From Rothia nasimurium (GTDB taxonomy: Bacteria > Actinomycetota > Actinomycetes > Actinomycetales > Micrococcaceae), in contig NZ_CP056080.1 in assembly GCF_014217215.1 (NCBI RefSeq), positions 186,001-250,000 on the forward strand: 64,000 bases of DNA, written 5' to 3'. Shown piece by piece: positions 22,530-30,690 of the stretch. The first letter of the stretch is position 1; every line of letters begins with the position of its first letter. The notes below the pieces were generated by a model. The model was not told the DNA's origin, searched no databases, and worked only from the letters and a program-made list of their open reading frames with translations. The position numbers and the translations under genes were made by a program.

Positions 22530-23600
22530 TTAACCCTTGAAACGAGAACGGGCGCGGACGAACGCGCGGGCAGCTAGACGGGCACCCTTGGCGGTTGCCC
22601 CGTCGGCTGCCGCCAGTTCCGCTTCGGTGCTGGGCCGTACCTGAGTTTCGGTCACCACCGGGGCCGGGTCTTCAATGGTGGACGCCGTCACCGGCTCGGG
22701 TGCCTCAATCTGGGAGGGCTCGACCGGCTCGGGCTCTTCCAGGGCAGAAGGCGCTACCGGCTCAGGTGCTTCAATGGCACTGACCTCTTCGGCGGAAAGT
22801 TCTAGCAGGTCAGCGTCATCATCGACGGGTGCCGAACCCCCGCTACCCTGCCCCGACCCGTCGACCGGGCTGCCAGCATCCTGCCCGCTGTTCAAGACCG
22901 TGAGGGTACTGGCAGGTAGCTGGTCGGGTGCTGCCCCCAGGTTCTGGTCTACCTGGGCAATCAGCTGCTGGGCAAAATCCCGGCGCATCTTCTGACTGGC
23001 GAAAACAGCACCTCCTGCCTTGACTAGCTGTTCGCCTGCCTTGACCAGCAGCAGGGTCTGAGGGTTGCGCAGGCCGATGGCGGCTACGGCTCCCAGAATG
23101 TTCATCTGCTGGGTGGTGCCACCACCGCGGGGAGCCTCCTGCATCTGGGTGAGAATATCGTTGACCTCGGCCCCCAAGATAGCGGTTGCGGCCTCGTCGC
23201 TGCCTTCAGCCTGTAGGCCGTGTAGCAGGGCCATGCCGTGCAGGTAGGTTTTCACGGCCTGGGCACTGCCCACGTGGGCGGTGGTGTTAATGCCCTTGTT
23301 GGCGGCTCGGCTGTAGGTGGCCATGCCCTGCTGCACCGCGCCCAGGTGGGCAGCTGCTTGGGTAAGCCCGGCGACGCGGCGGTTGCGGGTGACGCTGCCG
23401 AGGACGTTGGGGGTCAGCTCCTGTGCCCCTGCCTGGGCTGACCCGACCAGGGTGAAGTCGCGTACGAAGATTCCGCCTAGGCGCTCTGCTAGGTCGGCGG
23501 GGGTGGCTTCGGGGTAGCGGGTGCGGAGCTTGCGCAGGCGGCGTACGGCTAGCGGGGTTTGCTCGGGCGAGCTGTCTGCGGGGCGGGAGTTCTCGGTCAT
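22530..23600 (-). CDS. conserved unknown protein, paralogue of the 20675 product, with acidic Pro repeats
   Basis: The 356-residue protein shares the start signature of the 20675 product: VRRLRKLRTRYPEATPADLAERL, then IFVRDFTLVGSAQAGAQE. A long helical middle (about residues 70-220) follows. The C-terminal third repeats a unit of about 14 residues built on the pattern EAPEPV/EEPEPV/EDPAPV, a likely unfolded acidic tail, before a basic end. TAAGAT lies seven bases before ATG 23600 (leaderless). I know no function. The two paralogues bracketing a membrane peptidase suggest a shared envelope role. Confidence 0.65.
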   Translation of the reverse strand: MTENSRPADSSPEQTPLAVRRLRKLRTRYPEATPADLAERLGGIFVRDFTLVGSAQAGAQELTPNVLGSVTRNRRVAGLTQAAAHLGAVQQGMATYSRAANKGINTTAHVGSAQAVKTYLHGMALLHGLQAEGSDEAATAILGAEVNDILTQMQEAPRGGGTTQQMNILGAVAAIGLRNPQTLLLVKAGEQLVKAGGAVFASQKMRRDFAQQLIAQVDQNLGAAPDQLPASTLTVLNSGQDAGSPVDGSGQGSGGSAPVDDDADLLELSAEEVSAIEAPEPVAPSALEEPEPVEPSQIEAPEPVTASTIEDPAPVVTETQVRPSTEAELAAADGATAKGARLAARAFVRARSRFKG

Positions 23601-23607
23601 ACCTTCT

Positions 23608-23613
23608 ATCTTA
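23608..23613 (-). promoter_or_regulatory. -10 box of the 22530-23600 gene
   Basis: TAAGAT on the minus strand is followed by seven bases and ATG 23600. A leaderless message is predicted. Confidence 0.5.
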
Positions 23614-23638
23614 AAAGTGAAAACCTCTCGGGGGAGTA

Positions 23639-23668
23639 GAAAACCCCGCCAGGTATGACGGGGTTTTC
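23639..23668 (-). terminator. terminator after purB
   Basis: GAAAACCCCG (23639-23648) pairs with CGGGGTTTTC (23659-23668), 25 bases past the purB stop and upstream of the next gene's promoter. Confidence 0.75.
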
Positions 23669-23693
23669 TTATGTGACCTGCGCGAGTCAGTCT

Positions 23694-25127
23694 TTAGCGG
23701 GTGGCGTGCTCTAGCAGAGAGGGAGCCAGGCCGATGTAGGTTGCCGGGGTGAGCTCGGATAGCCGGGCTTCGGCGTCCTTGCTGAGGCCGAGATCGGCGA
23801 CGAACTCCTTGAGGCGGGCTGCATCAACGCGGTGGCCGCGGGTCAACTCCTTGAGGCGCTCGTAGGGGTCCTCCATGCCGGGGACGCCGGCGATTGCCTC
23901 GGCGCGCATGACCATCTGGATAGCCTCGGCCAGAACTTCCCAGTTCTCATCGAGGTCTTGGGCGATGACGTCGGTGGCGATATCCAGGCGCTCCAGCCCC
24001 TTGACCACGTTAGAGATAGCCAGCACGGAGTGGCCGATGGCTACACCGATGTTGCGCTGGGAGGATGAGTCGGTCAGGTCGCGCTGCCAGCGGGACTGCA
24101 CCAGGGTTGAGCCCAGGGTGTTCAGCAGGGCGTTGGAGATTTCGAGGTTGGCCTCGGCGTTCTCAAAGCGGATGGGGTTGACCTTGTGGGGCATGGTGGA
24201 TGAACCGGTTGCGCCCGCAACGGGAATCTGGCGGAAGAAGCGGATGGAGATGTAGCTCCATACGTCGGTGCAGAGGTTGTGCAGCACCTGGTTAAAGTGG
24301 GCGATGGAGGAGTAGAGCTCAGCCTGCCAGTCGTGGTTTTCGATCTGGGTGGTCAGGGGGTTCCAGTCCAGGCCCAGGCCGGTGACGAATTCTTCTGAAA
24401 TCTTCTGCCAGTCGGCGGTGGGAACAGAGACGACGTGGGCGGAGTAGGTGCCGGTTGCGCCGTTGATTTTGCCCAGGAATTCGGCGTTTTCAACGTGCTT
24501 GATTTGGCGGTTGAGGCGGTAGGCGAAAACAGCGAGTTCCTTGCCCAGGGTTGAGGGGGTGGCGGGCTGGCCGTGGGTGCGAGAAAGCATGGGCACGTCG
24601 CGGGCTTCTTCGGCCAGCTTCATGATCTGCTCAACCAGGCCGCGGGCGGCGGGCAGCCAGACGTTGGTGACGGCGTCCTTGATACCCAGGGCGTAGGAGA
24701 GATTGTTGATATCTTCACTGGTACAGCCGAAGTGGACCAGGGGCTTGAGGTGGCCCAGGCCCAGGGGTTCGAGGCGGCGGGCGATGAAGTATTCTACGGC
24801 CTTCACATCGTGCACGGTGACGGCTTCGATTTCTGCCAGCTCGGCGGCAGATTCTTCGGTGAAGTCGGTGACGATGGCGCGCAGGCCGGCGCGCTGCTCG
24901 TCGGTGAGGGGCTCAAGACCGGGCAGTACCCGATGGTCGCAGAGGTAGATGAACCATTCAACCTCAACGTGGATGCGGTCGCGGTTGAGAGCGGCTTCTG
25001 AGAGGTAATCAACCAGGGGTTCGGTGGCGGCCTTGTAGCGTCCGTCGAGGGCGCCGAGGGCAAGACCCGCGCCGGTGAGGGAGTGACGGCCAGAGGGCAG
25101 GGTGGTGCAGTTTTCGCGATGAGACAT
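23694..25127 (-). CDS. purB: adenylosuccinate lyase
   Basis: PurB catalyses two fumarate-releasing steps of purine synthesis: SAICAR to AICAR, and adenylosuccinate to AMP. The 477-residue protein has the superfamily signature GSSTMPHKVNP with its flexible catalytic serine, the TSEDINNLSYAL segment and SRTHGQPATPSTLGKE with the general-acid histidine. It resembles the E. coli-type (long) PurB. About 20 residues precede the usual start; ATG 25127 lies close behind a TAGAGA element, so it is kept. It is monocistronic, away from other pur genes. Confidence 0.97.
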   Translation of the reverse strand: MSHRENCTTLPSGRHSLTGAGLALGALDGRYKAATEPLVDYLSEAALNRDRIHVEVEWFIYLCDHRVLPGLEPLTDEQRAGLRAIVTDFTEESAAELAEIEAVTVHDVKAVEYFIARRLEPLGLGHLKPLVHFGCTSEDINNLSYALGIKDAVTNVWLPAARGLVEQIMKLAEEARDVPMLSRTHGQPATPSTLGKELAVFAYRLNRQIKHVENAEFLGKINGATGTYSAHVVSVPTADWQKISEEFVTGLGLDWNPLTTQIENHDWQAELYSSIAHFNQVLHNLCTDVWSYISIRFFRQIPVAGATGSSTMPHKVNPIRFENAEANLEISNALLNTLGSTLVQSRWQRDLTDSSSQRNIGVAIGHSVLAISNVVKGLERLDIATDVIAQDLDENWEVLAEAIQMVMRAEAIAGVPGMEDPYERLKELTRGHRVDAARLKEFVADLGLSKDAEARLSELTPATYIGLAPSLLEHATR

Positions 25128-25297
25128 ATCTCTAGTTTCTCACGGCTAGGTGGGGTGGCGCACGTTTTTGCGGGGGTGTGAGATGGGCTTTTACGGGTAG
25201 GTGGTGACTGCCGTCAAGGGGTGTGAACTCGGTGCGTCATCTTGCGTCACGGCTGCACCAATTGTGGGGCGATGTGCGCGGACTGCCGAGGCGGGGG

Positions 25298-25306
25298 TTA
25301 TCCACA
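25298..25306 (+). promoter_or_regulatory. single consensus DnaA box
   Basis: TTATCCACA, the perfect 9-mer DnaA box, sits in the 266-base gap between purB and the WXG-like gene. No second box or AT-rich unwinding region is nearby, so it is not an origin. It may titrate DnaA, make the operon respond to it, or be chance. Confidence 0.35.
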
Positions 25307-25393
25307 GGCGGGCGGACGCTGGTGCCCTGCCGGGTGCTGCTTTTAGGGTGTGGGCTAAGGAATCGCCCGTGAAAGAAGTGAGGAGGAAAAGCG

Positions 25394-25939
25394 ATGCCTT
25401 CGGTGTATGAGCTTGTTGCGGCAGCGGGCAGGGTTGGCCTGGGGAGTCAGGGAGCTGCGAGTGCGTCCGCGGGTGCACTGGGTTTGGCTCAGCGGGTGCG
25501 GGAGTGGTCTGCTGCGTTGGCGCAGCAGGTTTTGGGGCAGGCGGACGCCGTCGGGCAGGCCTCTGGGCAGGCTTTAGCTGCGGGGCAGGTGCAGTGGAAT
25601 TCTGTGGCTGGCCGGGCCTTTCAGGGGGCTTTGGAGGCAGAAGGGGGTGCGGCTAGGGCTCTGCGGGGGGAGTTGGAGGCCGGTGCCCAGGAGGTGCGGT
25701 TGGCCGGTGAGGCTGTTGCTGCTGAGCTTGAGCTGGTGGCTTCTGCTATCGGTGCTGCCGGGGCTGCTTTTGATGCCGCCTTAGCGGGTATGGCGGTGCT
25801 GGAGGATATTGACTTCGATGACTTTATTGTGCATGCCGAGCGGGCTAACCTGCCTGCCCTGCACGGGGCTCTTACTTCGGCTATGGGTAACCCTCTGCTT
25901 GCCCGTGTGAGCGCTACTTTGGCAGAAGAGGGGTGGTAG
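25394..25939 (+). CDS. WXG100-like helical protein, probable type VII secretion substrate
   Basis: The 181-residue Ala/Gly-rich protein is predicted to be almost all helix. The segment QVQWNSVAGRAFQGAL places W68 and the following Ser/Ala/Phe pattern like the Trp-X-Gly turn of ESAT-6/WXG100 proteins, with long helices on either side. A strong GAGGAGG site precedes ATG 25394. The gene overlaps or abuts a large hydrolase gene. No secretion ATPase (EccC/EssC) lies in the window, so export is an inference from fold and motif. Confidence 0.6.
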   Translation: MPSVYELVAAAGRVGLGSQGAASASAGALGLAQRVREWSAALAQQVLGQADAVGQASGQALAAGQVQWNSVAGRAFQGALEAEGGAARALRGELEAGAQEVRLAGEAVAAELELVASAIGAAGAAFDAALAGMAVLEDIDFDDFIVHAERANLPALHGALTSAMGNPLLARVSATLAEEGW

Positions 25940-25941
25940 GT

Positions 25942-27828
25942 GTGGTCGCAGCATACCTCTCCGGTGCCCCGGGGGCAGGGCCTTCGAGCAGCCGTATCTC
26001 GGTGGAATTCTCTGAGCTAGAGCCCCTAGCCCACCAGCTTGCTGCCGTGGCTGGGCGGTACGAAGAAGCGAGCCGGGAACTGGGTGGTCTCACTGCGCGT
26101 GTAGCTCTTTTGGCCTCCCTCGATCTGACGGGGGCAGGTAGCCGCGCCCTGGCGTCCTTGGGTACCAGCACCCTAACGCTCACCACCCTGGTGGCGGGTA
26201 TGCGGGGCCTAGCCCGGGGCGTGCAGGGCGCCGCCGAGAACTACCGGCAGGCAGAGGACTTCGCCAATCGGGTTATTACCCAGACGAACCAGGCTCAGAC
26301 CCTGGGCATGGCGGTGCTGCGTGGCACGCAGTCGGCCTTCGGTTACCGGGTTGACCAGTTCATGCTGGTTGTTAAGCGGGGAGCAGCGCAGGCGGTGACC
26401 TACGCTAAGGACGCCTTCTTGCTGGCTCGCACTACTCCCGATGGGCGTAAGATCATGCAGGATACGACTAAGGGGCTTAACAAGCTGGTGCAGGTAACGG
26501 GTGCGAACGGGCGCCTACGGGCTACCCGCGACATGACGGACGTCATCAGCCCCAGCCTGCGCGTCGATAACCTAGACCCCGGTAAGAGCATCCCTCGCTC
26601 ACACCCCACGCACTACGGCCAGGAGCTACCCCTGAGCGCCCGCGGAATTGCCGAGCACTTCCAGCGTATGGAAGGCATAGAGAGCCGGGGCGATGAGCTC
26701 TTTGAAGCCGCCCACTACCAGGGCGCCTGGGACCACGTCATGGTTCAAACCCTCTACAACCCAGAAACCGGTGAAACCCAGTACCTGGTCACCATTCCCG
26801 GTACGGACGGCGACAGCGAGCGTGAGGATTTCTTGCAACCCTGGCGCGGGGGCACAAACACCTGGGCTGGCACCGCCGGGAGTGCCGCCTCGGGGTATGG
26901 CTCTGACCTAACCCCTAACCAATACACAGCCCTGATGACCCAGGTAGAGCGAGCACTGGAACAGGCAGGAGCGGCTGAGGGCAGCGGCGTGATTCTGGCC
27001 GGGTTCAGCCAGGGCGGGCTAGCTGCCGGTGCGCTCGCGGCCAATACGTCCTTCGGCTCCCGCTATCGGGTCAAGGGGCTCATCACCCAGGGCAGTCCGG
27101 TGGACGAGATCAAGGTACCTGCCTCGGTGACCCACGTTGATACCCGGTATAAGGGTGACCCCGTCCCCTACCTTCAGGGCGACCGCCCCGACTACGCGCC
27201 CGATGCGTCTACCGTGATGCAGCACAGACCTGCAGACGCATCGGTTCACGGGGCTGCGGACTACGTGAAGATCGCGGGTGCTAACCCCGGTACGGAGCGG
27301 GTCATACCCGAGCTGCAGGGTTTGATGGGCGGCTACAGCGTGGTAAAAACGACGATTACCGCCGGCACGACCCAGAAGCCCGATATCACCCGCACCGAAC
27401 AGGAACAGATGGCTATAGCGGGAGTTGGTAACGCTGTGCACGCGGGGGCTCAGAAAATAGGGTTGGGCAACCGCCTAATCAATAGTTCCAGCATTAACCC
27501 CTCTGACCTCTACCAGGATGCCGACTCAGCCCTGCGCACCTTAGATACCGAGGTGATACAGAGGGGGGATCGCTGGCTCGATACCCAGCTGCGCAAGGTA
27601 GAAATTGGCGGTGTGCAGCTCTATAACCCCATCATCACCCTGCCAGCGGTGGGGGAGCAGCCGCCTGCACCCATGCCCGATAGCAGTATCCGGGTGTATG
27701 AACCCACCGCCCAGCAGCAGGTGCGCAACCTGACCAACCTAGCTGGGGTGGGTGACCTCATCAGCGACGAAGCAATCGATGAGGGGGTGAGAGTCTTTTT
27801 GCCCGCCAGCTCGACCCCGCCCGAGTGA
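25942..27828 (+). CDS. large alpha/beta hydrolase with WXG-like N-terminal helical domain
   Basis: The 628-residue protein has an N-terminal helical region (about residues 15-130) containing NYRQAED, which fits the YxxxD/E export motif of type VII substrates (Y101, E105). The hydrolase domain has nucleophile elbow GFSQGG (S356), a likely acid in YKGDPVP (D406) and a likely histidine in ASVHGAADY (H436), as in lipase/cutinase-like enzymes. GTG 25942 fits the GAGGGG site eight bases upstream. GTG 25933 is also possible and would overlap the WXG-like gene. The substrate, perhaps a lipid or ester, is unknown. Confidence 0.7.
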   Translation: MVAAYLSGAPGAGPSSSRISVEFSELEPLAHQLAAVAGRYEEASRELGGLTARVALLASLDLTGAGSRALASLGTSTLTLTTLVAGMRGLARGVQGAAENYRQAEDFANRVITQTNQAQTLGMAVLRGTQSAFGYRVDQFMLVVKRGAAQAVTYAKDAFLLARTTPDGRKIMQDTTKGLNKLVQVTGANGRLRATRDMTDVISPSLRVDNLDPGKSIPRSHPTHYGQELPLSARGIAEHFQRMEGIESRGDELFEAAHYQGAWDHVMVQTLYNPETGETQYLVTIPGTDGDSEREDFLQPWRGGTNTWAGTAGSAASGYGSDLTPNQYTALMTQVERALEQAGAAEGSGVILAGFSQGGLAAGALAANTSFGSRYRVKGLITQGSPVDEIKVPASVTHVDTRYKGDPVPYLQGDRPDYAPDASTVMQHRPADASVHGAADYVKIAGANPGTERVIPELQGLMGGYSVVKTTITAGTTQKPDITRTEQEQMAIAGVGNAVHAGAQKIGLGNRLINSSSINPSDLYQDADSALRTLDTEVIQRGDRWLDTQLRKVEIGGVQLYNPIITLPAVGEQPPAPMPDSSIRVYEPTAQQQVRNLTNLAGVGDLISDEAIDEGVRVFLPASSTPPE

Positions 27829-27875
27829 GGTACCGGGGCGGAGCCAGGCTACGAGACGGACGAAGCGGCGGGCCC

Positions 27876-28964
27876 TTAGGCTGCCGGGTAGAGGGGGTTA
27901 TGGCCGGACGTTACCCGCTCGGCTTCCCGTACCGGGGCAGGGGCAGTGGCGCCGGCATCCGCATCGAAGGGGGAGCCGCCCAGGGCCTCACGCCCGTGCG
28001 GGGTGAGCCAGCCAGCCAGGTCAGGGCCGGCGGGCACGATGCCGGTGGGGTTGATGTCCTCGTGAACAATAAAATAGTGTTCTTTAATCTGCTGGAAGTC
28101 CACGGTATCGCCAAACCCGGGGGTCTGGAAGAGGTCGCGGGCGTAGCCCCAGAGATTGGGCATGGAGGCCAGGGTCTGGCGGTTGCACTTGAAGTGGCTG
28201 TAGTAGACAGCGTCAAAGCGTACCAGGGTGGTAAAGAGGCGCACATCTGCTTCGGTGATGTGGTCCCCCATGAGGTAGCGGCGGGTGGCCAGGCGCTCTT
28301 CAACCCAGTCTAGGGCCGCCCAGAGGCGGTTGTAGGCTGCCTCGTAGGACTCCTGGGAGCCGGCAAAACCGCAGCGGTAGACCCCGTTGTTGATTTCGGT
28401 GTAGATACGCTTCATCACCGCCCGCATTTCCTCTTCGAGCTCAGCGGGCCAGAGGTCAGGGGCTCCCTCGCGGTGGTAGGCCTTCCACTCTTTCGAGAAG
28501 TCCTCGGTAATCTGCGGGAAGTTATTGGTGATAACGCCACCTGATTCAATATCGACGATGGCGGGCACGGTAATGCCGCGGGGGTAGTCGGGGAAGCGGG
28601 CAAAGTAGGCCTGCTGCAGGCGCTCAATGCCCAGTACCGGGTCTTTGCCGTCTTCATCGAGGTCAAAGGTCCAGGAGCGGGCATCGTGGGTGGGGCCGGG
28701 TAGGCCAACGGAGAGAGCATCTTCGAGACCTAGCAGACGGCGGACAATCAGGGTGCGGTTAGCCCAGGGGCAGGCACGGGCGGCTACCAGGCGGTAGGCG
28801 CCGGGCTTGACCGGCCAGAGCTGGTGGTCGGGGTCAAGCTGGGCAGTAGCGGCGGGGTCTGCAACAATACGGTCTTCGATGTAGGTGGTGTCGCGGTTGT
28901 ATTCTTCCCCGGCGTGCACGTAGGAGCCGCGGGTGGAGTGTTCTGTCTGTTCGGTGGTGCTCAT
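27876..28964 (-). CDS. Xi-class glutathione-S-transferase-fold reductase (ECM4/YqjG type)
   Basis: The 362-residue protein has the ECM4 layout: a thioredoxin-like domain with catalytic ACPWANRT (about residues 63-70), the conserved WTFD region, NNFPQI, and an all-helical C-terminal domain (AYNRLWAALDWVEERL, LMGDHITEADVRLFTTLVRFD). In proteobacteria these are glutathionyl-hydroquinone reductases. Actinobacteria use mycothiol, so the thiol here is probably mycothiol or another low-molecular-weight thiol. A palindrome overlaps the promoter (28981-29008). It is monocistronic. Confidence 0.9.
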   Translation of the reverse strand: MSTTEQTEHSTRGSYVHAGEEYNRDTTYIEDRIVADPAATAQLDPDHQLWPVKPGAYRLVAARACPWANRTLIVRRLLGLEDALSVGLPGPTHDARSWTFDLDEDGKDPVLGIERLQQAYFARFPDYPRGITVPAIVDIESGGVITNNFPQITEDFSKEWKAYHREGAPDLWPAELEEEMRAVMKRIYTEINNGVYRCGFAGSQESYEAAYNRLWAALDWVEERLATRRYLMGDHITEADVRLFTTLVRFDAVYYSHFKCNRQTLASMPNLWGYARDLFQTPGFGDTVDFQQIKEHYFIVHEDINPTGIVPAGPDLAGWLTPHGREALGGSPFDADAGATAPAPVREAERVTSGHNPLYPAA

Positions 28965-28980
28965 GCTTCCACCCTCTCAC

Positions 28981-29008
28981 ACAATACTTTCAAAGTAAAG
29001 TATTTTGT
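28981..29008. promoter_or_regulatory. operator-like palindrome before the ECM4-type gene
   Basis: AATACTTT (28983-28990) and AAAGTATT (28997-29004) flank CAAAGT, with near-symmetrical CACA and TTGTG ends. It lies 17 bases before ATG 28964, where a repressor would block transcription. MarR-type regulators of redox genes bind sites of this shape. Confidence 0.45.
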
Positions 29009-29034
29009 GGGGGTGGAGAAAGGCTTGAACCCCT

Positions 29035-29649
29035 CTATTGCGAAGGCAGCGTCAGCCCACGGTACATACGGGCTGTTCGCGCGGGAGCCCAGGCACCACC
29101 GCAGTCAATGGGGAGCCCCTCGTCCTCAAAGCCCCGGCGGCCATAAAACTCCCGAGCCCGCTCATTGCCCACGATGTACCACAGGTAGGCAGGCTCATCA
29201 GGGTAGAGAACAGCGTCAAAAAGAGCCGCCCCTAAGCCCGTGCCGTGTGTCGAGGCAAGAGTATAAAGGTGGGTAAGCTCTCGCGTCCCCTCATTAACCG
29301 GGGGCAGGCCAATCTCTAGCTCCCAGGCCAGGGGGCCGGGGCGGGACAGTGCAAAACCGACCGGGGCGTCCCAATCAATCGCGCCTCCCACCGCGCAGCT
29401 CAGACCACCGGCGGGCGTCCATGCCGGATTCTCGTAGGCAAAAAAGGTGCGGGCACCGGGTGCTGCGATATTCTCAGCAAACTCTTCCAGCCAGCCATCC
29501 CGGTTAGCCGCCTGCCGGGCCCCAAAACCGGGGTCTACCAGCCCGTTATAGGTCTCCGCCAGGCACCGTAACTGCAGGTCAACATACTTCTCGGTATCCT
29601 CAGCACCCACCGGCGCCACCACATACCTGCCATCAGCTACAAAACCCAT
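29035..29649 (-). CDS. GNAT-family N-acetyltransferase
   Basis: The 204-residue protein ends with a GNAT fold: ELTHLYTLASTHGTGLGAALFDAVL carries the acetyl-CoA pyrophosphate-binding loop (Gly-Thr-Gly-Leu-Gly in place of Q/RxxGxG/A), followed by LWYIVGNERAREFYGRRGFEDEG, the typical beta5-alpha4 end. ATG 29649 is preferred to 29667 since homology starts at MGFVADGRY. The substrate is unknown. It is transcribed away from the neighbouring spermidine-synthase-like gene. Confidence 0.85.
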   Translation of the reverse strand: MGFVADGRYVVAPVGAEDTEKYVDLQLRCLAETYNGLVDPGFGARQAANRDGWLEEFAENIAAPGARTFFAYENPAWTPAGGLSCAVGGAIDWDAPVGFALSRPGPLAWELEIGLPPVNEGTRELTHLYTLASTHGTGLGAALFDAVLYPDEPAYLWYIVGNERAREFYGRRGFEDEGLPIDCGGAWAPARTARMYRGLTLPSQ

Positions 29650-29719
29650 GCGTGCCCGTCCTTTCACATCACTGTCACTGCCCTCTCACTCTAGCAAGCC
29701 CCGCAGAGCCCGCCCCACC

Positions 29720-29734
29720 CACTAGGCTAGAGAG
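29720..29734 (+). promoter_or_regulatory. promoter of the second spermidine-synthase-like gene
   Basis: CACTAGGCTAGAGAG is identical to 18707-18721. TAGGCT (29723-29728) lies six bases before GTG 29735, giving a predicted leaderless mRNA. Confidence 0.6.
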
Positions 29735-30604
29735 GTGGCAAAACGCAGACGAACCCCCAAAAAACAGGTAGAAACCCCCGAAGCCCTCGTTGAAGGCACC
29801 TACCCCATCGACACCGGCATCGCCGAACTCATCGAAGATGACTACACCCCTGGCGGCTGGGTGCTCGAAATCAACGGCATGGAATCCTCCCATATCGTGC
29901 TGGGCCAGCCCCGTGAACTCGACTTCGAATACATGCGCTGGCTAGCGGCCGTTATCGAGCCCTTCGTTGACGCCCACCTCGACCCGGCCAAGCTCCGTAT
30001 CACCCACCTGGGCGGAGGGGCCTGCTCCATGGCCCGCTACCTGGCCGACGTCTACCCGGCCTCCCACAACACCGTCGTCGAACTCGACGGCAAACTTGCC
30101 GCCTACGTGCGCGAATGGTTCGACCTGCCCAAGGCCCCCACCATCAAAATCAGGGTGGGTGAAGCCCGTGCCGTCACCGAAGGGTTCGCCTCTGCCTCGC
30201 GCGACGTCATCATCCGCGACGTCTTCGCCGGCTACATCACCCCGGAGTCGCTCACCACCCTCGAATTCACCCAGCTGGCCGAGCGCTCTCTGGCCCTAAA
30301 TGGGCTCTACATCATCAACTGCGGCGACGACCGCTCCCTGGCCGGTGCCCGGGCTGAAGCGGCCGCTATCGCCCAGGTCTTTGAACACACCTGCATTGTG
30401 GCCGACCCGGCCATGCTCAAGGGGCGGCGCAAGGGCAACGTCATTATTGCTGGCTCCCATGCGCCCTTGCCGGTAGCCGGTGACCTGGCCACCGCCGCCA
30501 TCACCAAGCGTCTACTGGGCGGCGGGGTACCTGCCCAGTACAAGGATGACGCCTGGGTGCGCGACTTCGCCCGCTCGGCTACCCCGCGCCGCGACGCCCA
30601 ATAA
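29735..30604 (+). CDS. spermidine-synthase-like protein, paralogue of the 18723 product
   Basis: The 289-residue protein begins with a basic tail (AKRRRTPKKQ), then the spermidine-synthase-like fold: VLEINGMESSHIVLGQPRELDFEYMRW, THLGGGACSMARYLADVYP, VVELDGKLAAYVREWF and VIIRDVFAG. Many positions align with the 269-residue paralogue, including the closing VADPAMLKGRRKGNVIIAGSH versus ADTTMLSGRHAGNLILVGSH. The GTG start follows the same promoter as the paralogue. Activity as an aminopropyltransferase is unproven, since the catalytic acidic pair is not conserved as in SpeE. Confidence 0.75.
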   Translation: MAKRRRTPKKQVETPEALVEGTYPIDTGIAELIEDDYTPGGWVLEINGMESSHIVLGQPRELDFEYMRWLAAVIEPFVDAHLDPAKLRITHLGGGACSMARYLADVYPASHNTVVELDGKLAAYVREWFDLPKAPTIKIRVGEARAVTEGFASASRDVIIRDVFAGYITPESLTTLEFTQLAERSLALNGLYIINCGDDRSLAGARAEAAAIAQVFEHTCIVADPAMLKGRRKGNVIIAGSHAPLPVAGDLATAAITKRLLGGGVPAQYKDDAWVRDFARSATPRRDAQ

Positions 30605-30609
30605 GGTAA

Positions 30610-30674
30610 TCGCCCTATCCCTTCTCTCTTCACCCCGAGATAATCTCTAGGGTCGTGAGAAAAGGAATAGGGCG
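30610..30674. terminator. bidirectional terminator between convergent genes
   Basis: TCGCCCTATCCCTTCTCTC (30609-30627) pairs imperfectly with GAGAAAAGGAATAGGGCGA (30657-30675). It separates the spermidine-synthase-like gene from ychJ. Confidence 0.6.
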
Positions 30675-30690
30675 AAGTGTCTGCCGGGCG

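Noticed and set aside
25261-25394. Replication origin suggested by a DnaA box
   Set aside because: Only one box, no AT-rich unwinding element, and no dnaA, dnaN or gidA neighbours.
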